A DNA stretch of 64,000 nucleotides from Atriophallophorus winterbourni (lineage: Eukaryota; Platyhelminthes; Trematoda; Plagiorchiida; Microphallidae): assembly GCA_013407085.1 (NCBI GenBank), contig JACCGJ010000589.1, positions 52,116 to 116,115 of the forward strand. Direction: 5' to 3'. How positions within the stretch are numbered: the stretch's first letter is position 1; every line of letters starts with the position of its first letter. Made by a program: the position numbers and the translations under genes. The notes under the pieces were generated by a model. The model saw nothing but the letters and a program-made list of their open reading frames with translations, was not told the origin of the DNA and made no database searches. Shown here piece after piece: positions 32,841 to 44,962 of the stretch.

Positions 32841-34690
32841 TTGCGTAGTGTGCACACATTACCTATAAGTTTGCTTGATCAACTGTATCTATACTTTGCA
32901 TGAGAGAATTCATAGACGCACCACATTCAGCCTTCACATGCTCACCAGTTAGCAATAAAGTTCTCCTGAACTGAACGGGGTCCTAAAAGAGCTCGGTAAA
33001 TTAAAATATCCTTAGTCAAGGTCTTGACAGGTTCAATCCAATGATGCTGAATGTCTGCGAGCCAGGGATCGCTGGAGCGCTAAATTCGACATCGTGGAAA
33101 TCGAAGTCGACGACTTCGTTGATGATTTTCGGCTGGCACAATAAAGGAAGTTGTAAAACAGTTCCAATCAATCTGGTTCCCGAAATTGTGGCCCATTCCA
33201 CGTTCTTCCCAAATTTTAAAAGAATCGGTGAGAAATATTCCACTATCAAATGTAAATATCAAATTATAACAAGAATCAAATTATTTAGACCACACAAATT
33301 TGGAATATGGACAAGAAATACGCGTGTGAGTTTCAAGGAAAAATATCAAATTGACACTGCCATTTAAATACAAAACAGCTTCGGTTTCGTCTACAGCGGC
33401 ATCACGCTTTGTGCCGGAAGATTACAAAACGCCAGGCTGCATGATTTTTAAAATCCCAAGTATAAGTTATCTTTAGCATTTTTCTGACCGACGCAAGAAA
33501 TTTCCCTTTTTTCATAATAAAATTTTGTACTGTTTTAAACGTCCATCGTTCACATAGCAATATGTTGAAAAAATTCAGAAACAAAAGAGGTCGGTTTTGA
33601 CTGAAAAAATAAGCACTTATTGAAAAATTAATTTTGTTCACGACCGATACCCCGCTGAAATGAAGGATGATAATAAATTTGCATTTCGGAAACATCGAGC
33701 TATAAGCGAGCTGAGCTGGATCTGAGGTAAGTATGCTCTCTTGACTACACAAATTGGTTCGGGTCTGTAGAGCATACGCAACACGTAGATCTAATGAAAA
33801 CACGGTCGATAATATACAGTCTCGTCCAATCGATATGCGGATACAGTTGGCATAGATATACTATCGGGCGCCTAAGACGGTGACAATTGAACAATTTATT
33901 ATCTTCCACACACGCTAAATTACAATTTCCTGTATTGATTCCAGGCGTTATTTTATGCTTTCCTGTATTTCTTCACCCCGACATGCGTTGAGCACCACGA
34001 CATATAAAATAAAAATTGGTCTTCCTATGAAAAACAAACTAATTCATGAGCACTGCATTTGGTGTACTCGTCATAGACTTTTTCACAATTTCATTCATAG
34101 ACTTAACTTGTGATGTTTTCAAACAATCGCATTTTACCCTGATTCCTTGTATCCTTGAAACACCGTTATATATCAGGAATGTTATACCCAATCGATATTT
34201 TTCAGCACGAGCTTTTGTTCGGCATGAACAATTGAAATTTGGTACCACCGGATGGTGTTATGTGCAACAAACATATTTTCTAAAATATGCATATTGTTGA
34301 AGATAATAATCAAAGTTTTTTTCGTTTGTCTGTTGTGTTCAAAGTTACATTCAAGCTTTTTTTCTGTGTAAATTATTAGGTATATGAGATATGTGTGACC
34401 AAAGATATGAATAAAGTGTTCATAATATTGGAGCCAGTGTTGCTTAGCAACGAATGGATAACCAATAAAACGCTTTCAACGTTATAACCATTCTGAATAT
34501 TAGGTCGCTAAATCGTTAGACACTCTGATTGCTCAAAGGAATAAATTTCAACAAAATTTTACAGAACTCCTGCCGAGACACTCTTTATTAGTGCTTGTTT
34601 TATTATTAATAATTATATATATATTTTATTTTTAATCACACAAATTGGTTATTTATAAAAAAACCGATTGCACACATTACGTGACGCTAA
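32841..34690. other. Unassigned stretch
   Basis: Open frames at 33,041-33,367 (+), 33,016-33,249 (-), 33,402-33,803 (-) and 34,039-34,248 (-) show no recognisable domain. Frames overlapping on both strands at 33,016-33,367 argue against easy coding calls. No RNA gene seen. Confidence 0.45.
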
Positions 34691-34699
34691 CAACTGCTG

Positions 34700-35270
34700 C
34701 TGATTTTCGGGCGTATTGTGATTCTGATCTGCGTTCGGCAGCTAAGAGCTGTATCTGCTCCTCCTCAACTAGAAGACGACGCTTCAAACCATGCCTGCAA
34801 TGTGAGCTGTCAAGAGCAATTTTTTGCCGAACTCGCCGGGTCATTGCCAAGTGCTTTCATATCTCTTTTGCAAATGTCTTTGTACCGCAAGTGCGGTCCG
34901 CTCAATGGTCGACTTTTTATTCGCAGATCACCATAGAGTTTCTCTTTTGGATTACCACCATTTTCCATTCTTCAGACATGACCAAGCCACCGCAGTTGGC
35001 ACTGTCATAATAGGGCGAACATGCTATGTAGAACAGATTTGAAATCACTTCATCATTAGTCACTCCATCCACGATATGTTCAAGGTACGACGGATGCTTC
35101 CTTAGATGGAAAGCATTCAGCTTTCGTTCGTGTCTTGCGTGTGTGGTCTAGGATTTACTGCCGTACATAAGACATTCATTACGCACGTGCTGTATACCAT
35201 GGATGCTAGATCTTTTGTCAACCGCTTGAGATCAGTCGTGTAACACCTTTAGAAAGTTTGTGAAAACCAT
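34700..35270 (-). pseudogene. RTE-like LINE C-terminal fragment
   Basis: Broken minus-strand frames parallel the copy at 9,900-10,350: CATGCTATGTAGAACAG, CACGATATGTTCAAGGTACGA, the AAAGCATTCAGCTTTCGTTC block and the TGCCGTACATAAGACATTC block. This corresponds to the part of the LINE downstream of RT motif C. No intact frame. Confidence 0.65.
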
Positions 35271-38200
35271 GCTATGCTGCAACAAGACCATTTTTCTTCG
35301 TCACTATGCCATCAAGATTTGGAACATGACACGCAGTAAGGGGAAATAAATCTAGTTTGCAAGATCTGAACATCTACAACTATGGAAGATAAGTTAACTT
35401 AACCCGATGGTCCACTATGTTGCATTGGAGAATGTTTGAACATTTCACTCAATGGTGCACATAGTTCCTGATCCTTTTATTTTAGTGCTGTTGGTTGAAC
35501 ACTATTTTGGCATTCTTATAGAAATATTAGACGAACTTTTTGAATGTAACAATGAAACAGTAACAACATTGGTTCGACGTCAACAACATCGCGCCTCTTC
35601 TGTGTTATGAAATCAAGTTGCGGTATTTACACGGGCGACATTGTGTTGCTCTCAGACAATTTTGCAGTATGAAGTTGCAGTTTTAACTCAGCGAAAGCTT
35701 TTACAGAGCATTAACAAAAGCTTTTAGTTAATCAGTTTCTATAATTATTTCAATACTAATCGCACAGGTTTAGCCATGCTAATTGACAAAACTGTAACCT
35801 TGACCCTAACCTAGCCTATTCCTTGGTAGTTAGGCGAACATGTAATTCTGCACATGTCAAAGACTACAGAATTCGTAATAAATTACAACTGTTTACAATC
35901 GTGCTCCATTTTTATCTTCCGGTTCAACCACTGCGAATTGCGGTAGGTCGATCAGAATAGCGTTTCTCAACGCAGCTTGGTTCTGACCATCTGGTGTTGG
36001 TTGTCTTTCCCGCTAAGGTACTTCAGCAATGAAGTTTTACTCAACGAACGTGATCCCAGGCAGTTTTGGATTGAGAAGATTTCTGGGGACCCCGGGTGAC
36101 TAGTAGTCCGAGTTAACGACGGAGGATATGTTGCTTTATTGTAATTACCGAACAACTGTACGAGGTTATACTTCCACCTTCACTGAAAAGACGTCTTCCA
36201 ATTCTAGAAAATTGATGCAGATTACAATTAAGTATTCTCGCAATTTTCTAAATCTTTGGATCCTAGTAATTCAAGTTACCTTCGCATACAACATTCTCTC
36301 TTTCGTGAATTTAACACGTCACTGCACTGGTCTGTTTAATTCTGTTTAATTCTCCATCTGCAAACGTTGACTTGTTCATGTATGACGAATTTTCTGTCGT
36401 AGTAACCTCCGCGTTTGGCATAAAAAGCATATTAACGTCGTTTTATCAGTTTAGCCAATTCATAATTACTCAATTCTAGTCTGTGGTGTCACTGTGAGGA
36501 CAAATATCACAATTATTCATTGCGGCCCAATCGATGGTCAGCGATATGGTACAATTTTAAGCACTTTTTACGCCCAAGTCTAACACGTAACAATCGTCGA
36601 CTTGTGATTTACTATTGTACCACATACGTTGTACACATACCGATGCGTTTTCTTCTTATCCTGGTTTACCCGGCCAAAGAAATTTTCAGTACAGTTCATT
36701 GATGTGCGCAGAATCAACGGCACTGCCAATCAATCGATGTTGTATAGCGTGAGCGCGGCCTTCACAAATAAGACTAAAATCAGAATTAAATCCAACAATA
36801 CGCTTTGGTATTTGATCGCATGTTGTTAAAAATATAGATAATCGAGGCAAAATAATAAACTAATCATCTGCCAAAATGAAACAAATTGCGTCGCATTTAA
36901 ATGGTGCACTGTAGAATATCTCCGGCTGGTATAGAAACGTTAAAAAATGTAAATCCGAAAGATTATTTGGTGATAGAAAAAAGAAATATGTTTGGAAATG
37001 TTAATTTCAACAACGGCCGAATTAAAGGTCCTAAAAAGCTTTATTAAGCATTGGCCTACATGTGCAACTTAATAACCTCCACTCATATTCAGAGTAAATG
37101 TACTTTAAATCTTAAACGCTTAATTTTTCATTTGCTTCGGGAGTAGAGTACTCGCGATAGCGGTGCATAAACCGAAATTGCAACCATAGACAAAAGAGTA
37201 GCGTATGTGGTGGTTCAAGCTATCAGAAGGACCGCTGTGGGTAACGTAACGCAGAGAATGCAGTCAGAATACACCGTTTCATGCCTGTCTTTTGTGCTTC
37301 ACTGAATGCGAGATTTATTTGCCAGTTATAAATTTTTGTAAAATCCCATCTGAGTAGACCGATGTTTTAGCTAATTTGACAGACATTTGACACTGTATTG
37401 TGCTTCCGATGTTCTATTGAATGATGACGGCGAACGCTTTCATGTAAATGACGGATTGAATTATCAGCTGCGACGATATGATGCAGTTGTTTGGTCGATG
37501 TCGGCCATTGATGTTGACATGATGGTTTTATGCTCTGCATCATACATGATGACTAAACGCTGAAATTCCGGAGTGACAGTCTCTCCCGCAGCGCTCAAAC
37601 AACACACAGTACTCGGTCAATCGGCGTCCAGTGCAAATTCTTGCCATCTCATAAAGGCAGGTCAGACGTTGCATTTCACGGTATTGAGTGACATTTGTAT
37701 TATATTGTGAGGTGGCATAAACCATTCCAAGATCTGGTTAAGATCGATTTTGATGTCATTATAAATAAACCAATTTGTTTATGTAATCAGTTACAGCAGC
37801 ATTTAAGTAACATATATCTTATTAAGAGAAATAGACCGATAAATCTAGAACCATTCTGTAACACGATTATCTTCGATGATTATGCTGAAGGATTCCCCTT
37901 GGTTTGAGGGTTAACGTGCATGTATTTAATGTAATATTACGTGTGCTTTTCTACTGAAGCCACCTAGATCCCAATCACCAATGCGAATCATTGGCTGTCA
38001 TTACCGATGCGGAAAATCTGTTAGGGTTTCACCTACCCGGCCTTGTGATACACATTCGCAACTAAATTGTGTCAAGCAAACATGTGCGGTTACGCTGTTC
38101 GATCAGGTTGGTCGTTCCAAGAATATTTCGCGTTTCAAATTATGTTTCCGTTTCATCATTGTCACAATGCATTGCGATTTTTAGCGTACTATACCTACCG

Positions 38201-38485
38201 GATGAGCGCAAGCAGCATGAAATCGTTTGTGTTGTGTTTGTTCGTAATGGAACCGCATGCGTGTACCAATTTGTCCATCAATTTGATTGAAAACAATGTA
38301 TTTCCACATTAGAGGTTTAAAACCAGACATTATAAAATGTAATTGCAATAGAAGTATGCATGCTTCAATTATTTCATGCCATTAACCTTATACTCACGCG
38401 ACGGGTATATTGACTTCATTACCTTGACGTTGTCAACATTGTGAACTTTTTTGCCGTATGTATCATATTTTTGAATTATTGAGTA
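35271..38485. other. Long stretch without recognised gene
   Basis: Many ORFs of 60-80 codons (for example 36,128-36,349, 37,695-37,907 and 37,981-38,312) overlap in different frames and show no motif. The segment 36,060-36,125 (CTGGGGACCCCGGGTGACTAG) is locally GC-rich and resembles a retroelement primer-binding region, but I could not pair it with an LTR. Confidence 0.45.
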
Positions 38486-38564
38486 GGCGAGTGGGACGAG
38501 CGGTCAAATGCGTCGGTTTAGGGCACCGCTCCGATAAGGCGTGGTTTCGAATCCCACCGCATTC
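38486..38564 (+). tRNA. Leucine-tRNA-like sequence (TAG), degenerate
   Basis: It contains GACGAGCGGTCAAATGCGTC (D-arm-like), GTCGGTTTAGGGCACCG (anticodon-arm-like with TAG at 38,519-38,521), a variable-arm-like TCCGATAAGGC, and GTGGTTTCGAATCCCAC (T arm and B box). The order and wording match eukaryotic tRNA-Leu(UAG). The acceptor stem pairs poorly, the A box has an inserted base, and the anticodon stem needs a bulge. It is more likely a pseudogene or the head of a tRNA-derived SINE than a working tRNA. Confidence 0.45.
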
Positions 38565-38769
38565 TTTATATGTTTAATTAATTGTTTACAAACAATCTAT
38601 ACAACTACAAGCAGGCATTGGTTGACCTTTCATTTATTCTGTTTCAAATTAATGGATCCCACTGATCGTTTGGTTCGGGAAGGCATATGAATGCTTTATT
38701 GCTCAATCATTTTAACATTATTAAATTTAAACACATCAATTTCATCGGATGCGTTGCAAGTATCGGGTT

Positions 38770-39640
38770 AATACCGGTGGTGCTGATGTTGGCAAACGAT
38801 GATGTTGGCAACCCAGAGTAGCCAGCAATTTACTGAAGGCGACATTGAAATGGAAACATCGGTCCTTTGTAACAATACCCGGGCAACCGAACTGTGCATC
38901 TCAACTTTCGAGAAAGTGTGCGCAACTGCCTCAGAAGAGCAGTTGTGTAGCAGAATGAACTCGGGCCATCGGATGAAACGGTGAATACAGGTGATGCTGT
39001 TCGTGCGGCCATTTGAGGGTGGTAACTGTCCGACTAGACTTAGGTGGATGTGAAATATAAGCTCATTCATTTGGACGAAAGTTTCTATTAGAATCTGGGT
39101 GTGGATTTTAATTCGTTTTCAATCGCCGCATAAATGAGCGCATTGCAGAACGTCACGATTTGACTTTCGGTCAAATATACCTAACCGTAATTAGTTTAGC
39201 ACTGGCTCGAATGACAGAATCCAAAGGATTAAGTAGAACACTCTTCCCCTGTACGTAGACGAAATAACCGGTCCACGAGCGCTTTGCGATAAGTCGCAAA
39301 GGACATCACCTCTGCCGTCTGGTAATATGAGCGATATGATATTTAAATGGAAGAGAAATCATTCAGCTGTGCAATTTTAGCACCGACAGCTTACGCTGCA
39401 GCGATTTCGATAAGGCCGAGAGAGTATGGAAAATCTATCATGCTTATGCTAAAGAGTGCATCAGCGACAGAATTTTGGGCAACTGATATTTGTCGTATGT
39501 AAGTCGTGAATCGACTGAAAAAATCTGTGTCTCGTCTCGCTGGGGCAGTATCCTTCCTCAGATATGCTCATTAAGTGATTAAGGGGCTTTCGATCAGTAA
39601 ACACGGTAAACTCTCTCAGCATTATATCGAATCAAAATCG
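38770..39640 (-). pseudogene. Ty3/Gypsy RNase H-integrase fragment
   Basis: Near 39,630-39,560 the minus strand reads FTVFTDRKPLNHLMSISEEG, which is RNase H. The frame 39,070-38,768 reads HIHLSLVGQLPPSNGRTNSI, then TCIHRFIRWPEFILLHNCSS and EAVAHTFSK. This is the integrase core start (HxDLVGPLPPSNG, TCxDRFTRWPE). The first catalytic Asp positions are changed to His. The element is fragmentary, on the opposite strand to the Gypsy copy at 41 kb. Confidence 0.85.
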
Positions 39641-40330
39641 GTCAAGGCATCAGGTCTGTATATGTCGACTTTCGGTGGTAACTGCTGTAGTGTACATTGA
39701 GAATAGACCAAAACTAAGCCGAGTCAAGTTTCACAACAAAAATGGTTACTCGGCCGAGTAGGGTCATTGCAGTCAACACCCTCACCTGACGTGGTGGCTC
39801 AACAGTATGGATAAACTCCAAAATGGACGACAGATCATAGATTTATTAATTGATTCATAGATGATATGCGTGTAGAAACTATGCTTATCAAAACCGACAA
39901 AAATGTACATCGGGTCAGATGGTTTAAAATATATCAAAATATTTTTACAGATTATTGTCAAACGTGAAAAACATACTTTTCTTGTGGGCATCTAGCGATT
40001 TTTTAAAAACGTCAATGGTTCTAGATTGTACAAACTTTTTCGCAATTGCAATTTCGCAATTACGAACGAAAAATGAATATTTGTGGCATGTCAACATGCT
40101 ATTCTCTTGGTATAGTTTTGTTTGGTGACCACGCAGATGTGTGTCATGGGAAAGATGAAACAAATGACTGCAAGGAGGTTTCGCTTGATTAACCAATGTC
40201 AAAATTATTATAAGTGCTCCTCGTTCCCTTCTGTATTGATCCGGATGCTAATTCTTTGTTTTAACTCATATTTCGTATTTAAAATTAGAAAGTCCCAAAA
40301 CGAGTTTTGTCGCTCTGAGCGTTGATCATC
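39641..40330. other. Unassigned stretch
   Basis: Short ORFs on both strands (39,782-39,991, 39,945-40,202, 40,122-40,325) without motif. No repeat counterpart noted in the window. Confidence 0.45.
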
Positions 40331-40890
40331 AAAACGTAGAATCTATAAGGATGGGAATAAAACTATACTTGGAACAACTTCACGCTGAGGTGGTTGAGAT
40401 AAAAAAGACTGGTAAGAATTCAGTCAGTAAGGTGGATGGGTGTGATATCTCCACAATCTGGCGTCAGGTTCTGCATCTTATAAACGTCAATGTACGTGAC
40501 CCCTTGTGTGCGCGCCGACTACGTAAACGATCTAATCTGTCAACAGGCCGTTCACACCTTCCAAGACCAAAACAATTGAGGGATGATACAGCATGTAGGG
40601 GTGGTGTTACGTCAGTTGATATTGAACGCGCCAGTATATATTAACGAGCACAGAACCCACTATGGGCTGTGCAGGTATTAACGAGCTTCAGATTGGTCAA
40701 GTGAAGGCAATTTAAGCTTGATCTCTGTTCGCACTGACACCCTTGTTCTGACGAAGCTTATGAGTCAGGAGTGAAACTTTACCAATAACTACTCTTACCG
40801 ATTCATTAGAAACGTTCTTTTTTCATGTATATGTTTCTTAGATCGGCCATGAACATTTTCCATTACATTGCTGATAGTGATTAGTTTTAC
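40330..40890 (+). pseudogene. Penelope-like element 3' fragment
   Basis: The frame 40,351-40,644 reads LEQLHAEVVEIKKTGKNSVS, then VDGCDISTIWRQVLHLINVN and TSVDIERASIY. It matches the tails at 21,474-21,716 and 28,326-28,733. The hairpin with GAAAC follows at 40,748-40,777. RT and GIY-YIG parts are absent, so this is a 5'-truncated piece. Confidence 0.75.
40748..40777 (+). ncRNA. Hammerhead-like hairpin at Penelope 3' end, third copy
   Basis: CTGACGA, a GCTTATGAGTCAGGAGT imperfect hairpin, then GAAAC. It is more degenerate than the copies at 21,823 and 28,693. Confidence 0.4.
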
Positions 40891-40899
40891 GAGCTGTAT

Positions 40900-41068
40900 C
40901 AGTGTTTCGAATCTAAATCAACAGCTCTTAAACTTCTGAAATTAAACGCAATCAGACACCTATTTAAAATTGTTTTTAATCTCCTGAACGGCAGTCACAA
41001 TCTGATCCTTTAAATCCTACATTCGCGATTAAACTACTGCCGTAATTTTGACGCAGTACGTGTATGCT
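40900..41068 (+). pseudogene. CR1-like LINE C-terminal sliver
   Basis: It reads FKIVFNLLNGSHNLIL and then ILHSRLNYCRNFDAVRVC in one frame with a stop, like 32,630-32,720. It ends exactly where the Gypsy gag begins. Confidence 0.65.
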
Positions 41069-43940
41069 AGGCTACAGCAGCTGTTCGGCAACTTAGAAAT
41101 TGCCAACAAAAAGCCCTCTACCCTACTAATAAAGATGCGACGCATGCTCGGATCATCGCACATGGACGAGTCGTTACTAAAGAAACTATGGCTCCAGCTT
41201 TCACCTGAGTGTGTGCAACCCATGTTGGTTGATGCCAAAAGCACTTCGGTATCTGAGCTTACGGAAATGGCGGATAACATCGCTAAAAGTTTCCGACCTT
41301 ATCAAAATGCACATATTTCCACGGTAATCGCAGAACGATCACACACCCAAGGTAATCAAGCGAAAATCAGTAATAGAAATCTACTCTTTGAGGTTGCAAC
41401 TTCACGCAATGAGGTTTGAAACCTCGCACTCAACAGTAATTCACGATCACATACCTCATCCCGCTAACGCTCAAGTAGACACACTCGGTCATTCGTTTGC
41501 TGGATCTCTCAAAAGTACTGCAATTAAGCTCGGCATTGCATTCAACCTTGCGACTATCGCACATCGCCAGCGCAAAACTCGGTCTGGCGCCTATCGATGT
41601 ATACTTATTCGGCACGAAGAGTTTAAGTCGTCTCTCCTTTATCCAGGATAAATCCGAAGGACAACGTTTTCTGGTAGACACAGGTGCTGAAATCAATGTA
41701 CTGCCGGTAGACAACCGCGCAACGTCCAACCTGATGAGCTAACAGTTATAGGGGGCTAACGGATCCCTTATAACAATCTACAATCAACGCTCCTTGATCC
41801 TTAATTTAGGTTTACCTCTTGAATTCCGCTGGATTTTTACAATCGCTGCAGTTCCACTTGCGATCTTGGGCGTTGATTTCTTGCATTCGTTTGACTTACT
41901 TGTTGATTCTCGTCGCTCGCAGCAGATAGTTGGGACTACTCGTCTTAAAGCTCTTGCTACCCTGAGCAGAGATGCAATGATTTCCCCTGTGTTAAATTTT
42001 GTTGAAATAAAACCCTGCTATGACAATTTGTTTGCGAAATTATTTCAATCGTCATCGACTGCACTACCGGCATTTACTTCACCGGTAGAACACCATATCG
42101 CCACCAGTGGTCTTTCGGTTCACGGAAAACCCAGGCGATTACTGCCTGAAATGTTGCAGATTGCGCTCGAAGTGTTCCAGCACATGCTAAAATTAGACAT
42201 CATACGGTCATCTAGTAGCCCCTGGTCCTCTCCGTTGCATACGGCCCCGAAAAAGACCCTACACGATTGGCGCCCCTGTGATGATTACCGTAGGTTGAAC
42301 AAGGCGTCGGTACACGATAGGTACCCCATTCTGCATATTCAGGACCTCACGGCCAATATTTACGGATACACAATTTCGGGCTTACAACCAAATTCCAGTA
42401 GCTGGAGCGGATATACCGAAGACAGCTGTTTCTACGCCGTTTAGACTGTACGAGTACGTTCGTATGCCTTTCGGTCTGCACAATGCTGCTCGAACATTCC
42501 AGCAATTTATGGATCAGGTTTGCCGAGGCCTCCATTTCTTGTATGTTTAACTGGACGACGTAATGATCGCTAGCTCCTCTAAGGACAACCATGTTTGTCA
42601 ACTTGCTGCACTATTTGATCGTTTTTCAGTCATGGGGTTACGATCAACGCGACCAAGTGCAGTTGTGGTCAGACAACAGTCGATATCGTAGGTCATCGGC
42701 TCTCTGCTTCCGGTATTCAGACCACATCCTTTAAAGAGCTTCGACGATTTCCTGGGCTGTAAAATTTTCCCGAAGTTTTATCCAACATTATTATTCCAAC
42801 AGTTAGGCGATATTCTCCATGGTAAACCTAAGATGTTTTGTTTAACGGACGAAACCAAATCCTTATTCACGTCGATTAAAAAACATATCGCCGATATGAT
42901 ATCCCTCAACCACTTTAGGCCAGATGCACCTCTTTTCGTAATTAACAGACGCATCCGTCGAAGCAGTGGGAGCAGTGCCTCAACAGTATGTTGACGGGTC
43001 ATTGTGGCTTTTTCTCGAGGCGACTCCAACAAGCAGCGAATCGGTATAGCAGATTCGGTCAGGAGCTGTGAGCAAACTACCTTGGAATCAAACACTTCGG
43101 GCACATTCTGGAGGGCTGGCAGTTTACCGTGTTTACTGATCATAAGCCCCTCATTCACTCACTAAGCAGATCGGCGGATGGATACTCCCCAAGAAAGACG
43201 AGACAACTTGATTTGGTCAGTCAATTCACAACTGACATACAAAATAACTCAGGTGCTCAAAACTTTGTCGCAGACGCTGTCACCGGAGTAAGCGTGGCAG
43301 CGTTGTCATCTTCCTCCGATCTAAAAGAAATCGCTGCAGCGCAAGCTGTCGACACCAAAATCGCGTAGCTTAGGGATTCCTCTTCCCTCAACATAAGACC
43401 TCTCCGCTCGCCCGATGGCTCTGGTGATATCCTGTGTGCCGTTTTACAGGATGCACCCCGACATCTGATACCTTGTGCGTTCAAACGACGATTGGTTGAT
43501 ACCTTACATAATCTTGCCAACCGTAGCATTCGTGCATGTGTTGAAGTAATTAGGGGTACATTTATCTGGCCGAAAGCCAGTAGGGACATTTGGACATGAG
43601 CTAAAGCGTGTGATCATTGCCAACGCACAAACATTAACCGACAGACAAAAAGCATACTAGAAGCTTTTCTCCAACCGGATGAACGTTTCGTTCACATCCA
43701 CGTAGATCTTGTTGGCTATACATAAATTCTTACCTGCATAGACCGCTTCACCAGGTGACTTGAAGCCGTTCCGCCACCAAACATCTCTTCCGAGAGAGTG
43801 GCACACGCTTTCTTCGAAGGTTTGGTAGAACAGTTAGGTTGTCCGATTATCGTTACATCGGACAGAGGTTCCCATTTCGTTGGCGCCTTCAGTAAATTGC
43901 TGGCCACCCTTGGTGTCCAACATCACCAACCTATTTGATT
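41069..43940 (+). pseudogene. Decayed Ty3/Gypsy gag-pol
   Basis: Order: Gag capsid C-terminus 41,069-41,380 (KPSTLLIKMRRMLGS, DESLLKKLWLQLSPE); protease 41,665-41,900 (FLVDTGAEINVLP, ILGVDFLHSFDLL); RT 42,080-42,620 (SSSPWSSPLHTAPKK, WRPCDDYRRLNK, VRMPFGLHNAARTFQQFMD, LDDVMIAS after an in-frame TAA); RNase H 43,129-43,300 (FTDHKPLIHSLSRSADGY, QNFVADAV); integrase 43,590-43,930 (CDHCQR, HIHVDL, TSDRGSHFVGAFSKLL). No LTRs recognised. Frameshifts occur between most domains. Boudicca/CsRn1-type Gypsy elements are known in flukes; clade placement is not attempted. Confidence 0.88.
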
Positions 43941-44599
43941 ATTTCAAAAAGCTAAACGTGAATAGCATCAATAACAGTTCGTCTAATTTGATGATTAAAC
44001 ACTGAGCATTCATGTATGTACATTTGAGAGTATTTATATTAAATAACGTATAGTCGTGTAAAGTCGTCATTGGTCCGACTCGCGATTAGCAAACCGTTTG
44101 CCGATTTTTAAGAAGTTATCGAATTAGCATTCAGACTGTAGTTGTTGTTATTGTCTACGATTTTATCACAGTAAAACGTTTGACATACTTCGTTTAACGT
44201 TATCCGGAAGTTGTGCTATGTTAGTTGTTCGTAAGTTGATCTCAAGTGTATTGAGCATATTGCCTTTGAATCCTGATGACCTGAATATTTTAAATGTGTC
44301 TAAAAGAACTGAATTATGATCTCCACCTTATTATCCATTTATGACCATTTTTCAAACCATGTTGCTCCGGTTCAGAAGCTGGCTTCAAAAACGTCGTGAA
44401 CTACACTTGTATCGTCAAGTGGATTAACCGTTTCTTTCAAAACGGGTTGTTTCGGCTTGGATTTAGTAGGTCGAACCTGGACAAGCATTGAGCAAATATG
44501 CATTGAGTATTATTTATTCCAATACATGTTGCATTCACAAAATCACCCTGTGAATATGCGGCTTGTTAACACGTTTCGAGTTTATGAAGTGGTAAGCCT
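43941..44599. other. Unassigned stretch
   Basis: AT-rich, no ORF above 60 codons with any motif. No LTR-like terminal TG...CA pair matched the left side of the Gypsy copy. Confidence 0.45.
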
Positions 44600-44962
44600 A
44601 TGATCCAACAGTGATGATTGGTGGCGATACAGTCCCTTGACCAAGGACTTTGGTCTTGCTCATGCTGATTGTTAGACCAAAGTCTTTGCATGCCGACGAA
44701 AAACAGTCCATTAGCGACTGTAGGTTCTCTTGGGAGTGAGCAATAAAGGCTGCATCTCCGGCAAACAACAGGTCACGGATTATCACATCCCGTACTTTGG
44801 TTTGTGCTCTCAACGGATTCAAAGTGAAAAGCTCGCCATCACTTCGCGTGCGTATGTAAATGCATTCTATTCTCGTACTGAAAGCGTGCTTCAGAAGCAG
44901 AGCAAAGAAAATACCGAACAGCGTGGGAGCAAGAACACACCCTTGTTTGACGCCTCGGCGAA
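44600..44962 (-). pseudogene. RTE-like LINE RT fragment cut by the gap
   Basis: From the gap edge the minus strand reads RRGVKQGCVLAPTLFGIFF (motif B/B'), then VRDVIIRDLLFAGDAAFIAH (motif C with ADD changed to AGD) and LTISMSKTKVLGQG (the SxxKTK motif). RT polymerises cDNA at the target in LINE retrotransposition. Loss of the first catalytic Asp suggests an inactive copy, unless the base is an error next to the gap. It shares the family of 10,444-10,830. Confidence 0.85.

Noticed and set aside
33016..33367. Possible exon(s) of a host gene
   Set aside because: Long frames overlap on both strands, no domain is recognisable, and I found no consistent pair of splice signals.
34645..35042. Overlapping plus-strand ORFs of 72-121 codons
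   Set aside because: They are the antisense of an RTE-like LINE C-terminal fragment.
36060..36125. LTR plus primer-binding site
   Set aside because: A TGGGGACCCCGGGTGAC stretch looked like a primer-binding site, but no paired LTR, no TG...CA ends and no adjacent gag were found.
42347..43158. Minus-strand ORFs over the Gypsy pol
   Set aside because: Antisense shadows of RT and RNase H, whose motifs are clear on the plus strand.
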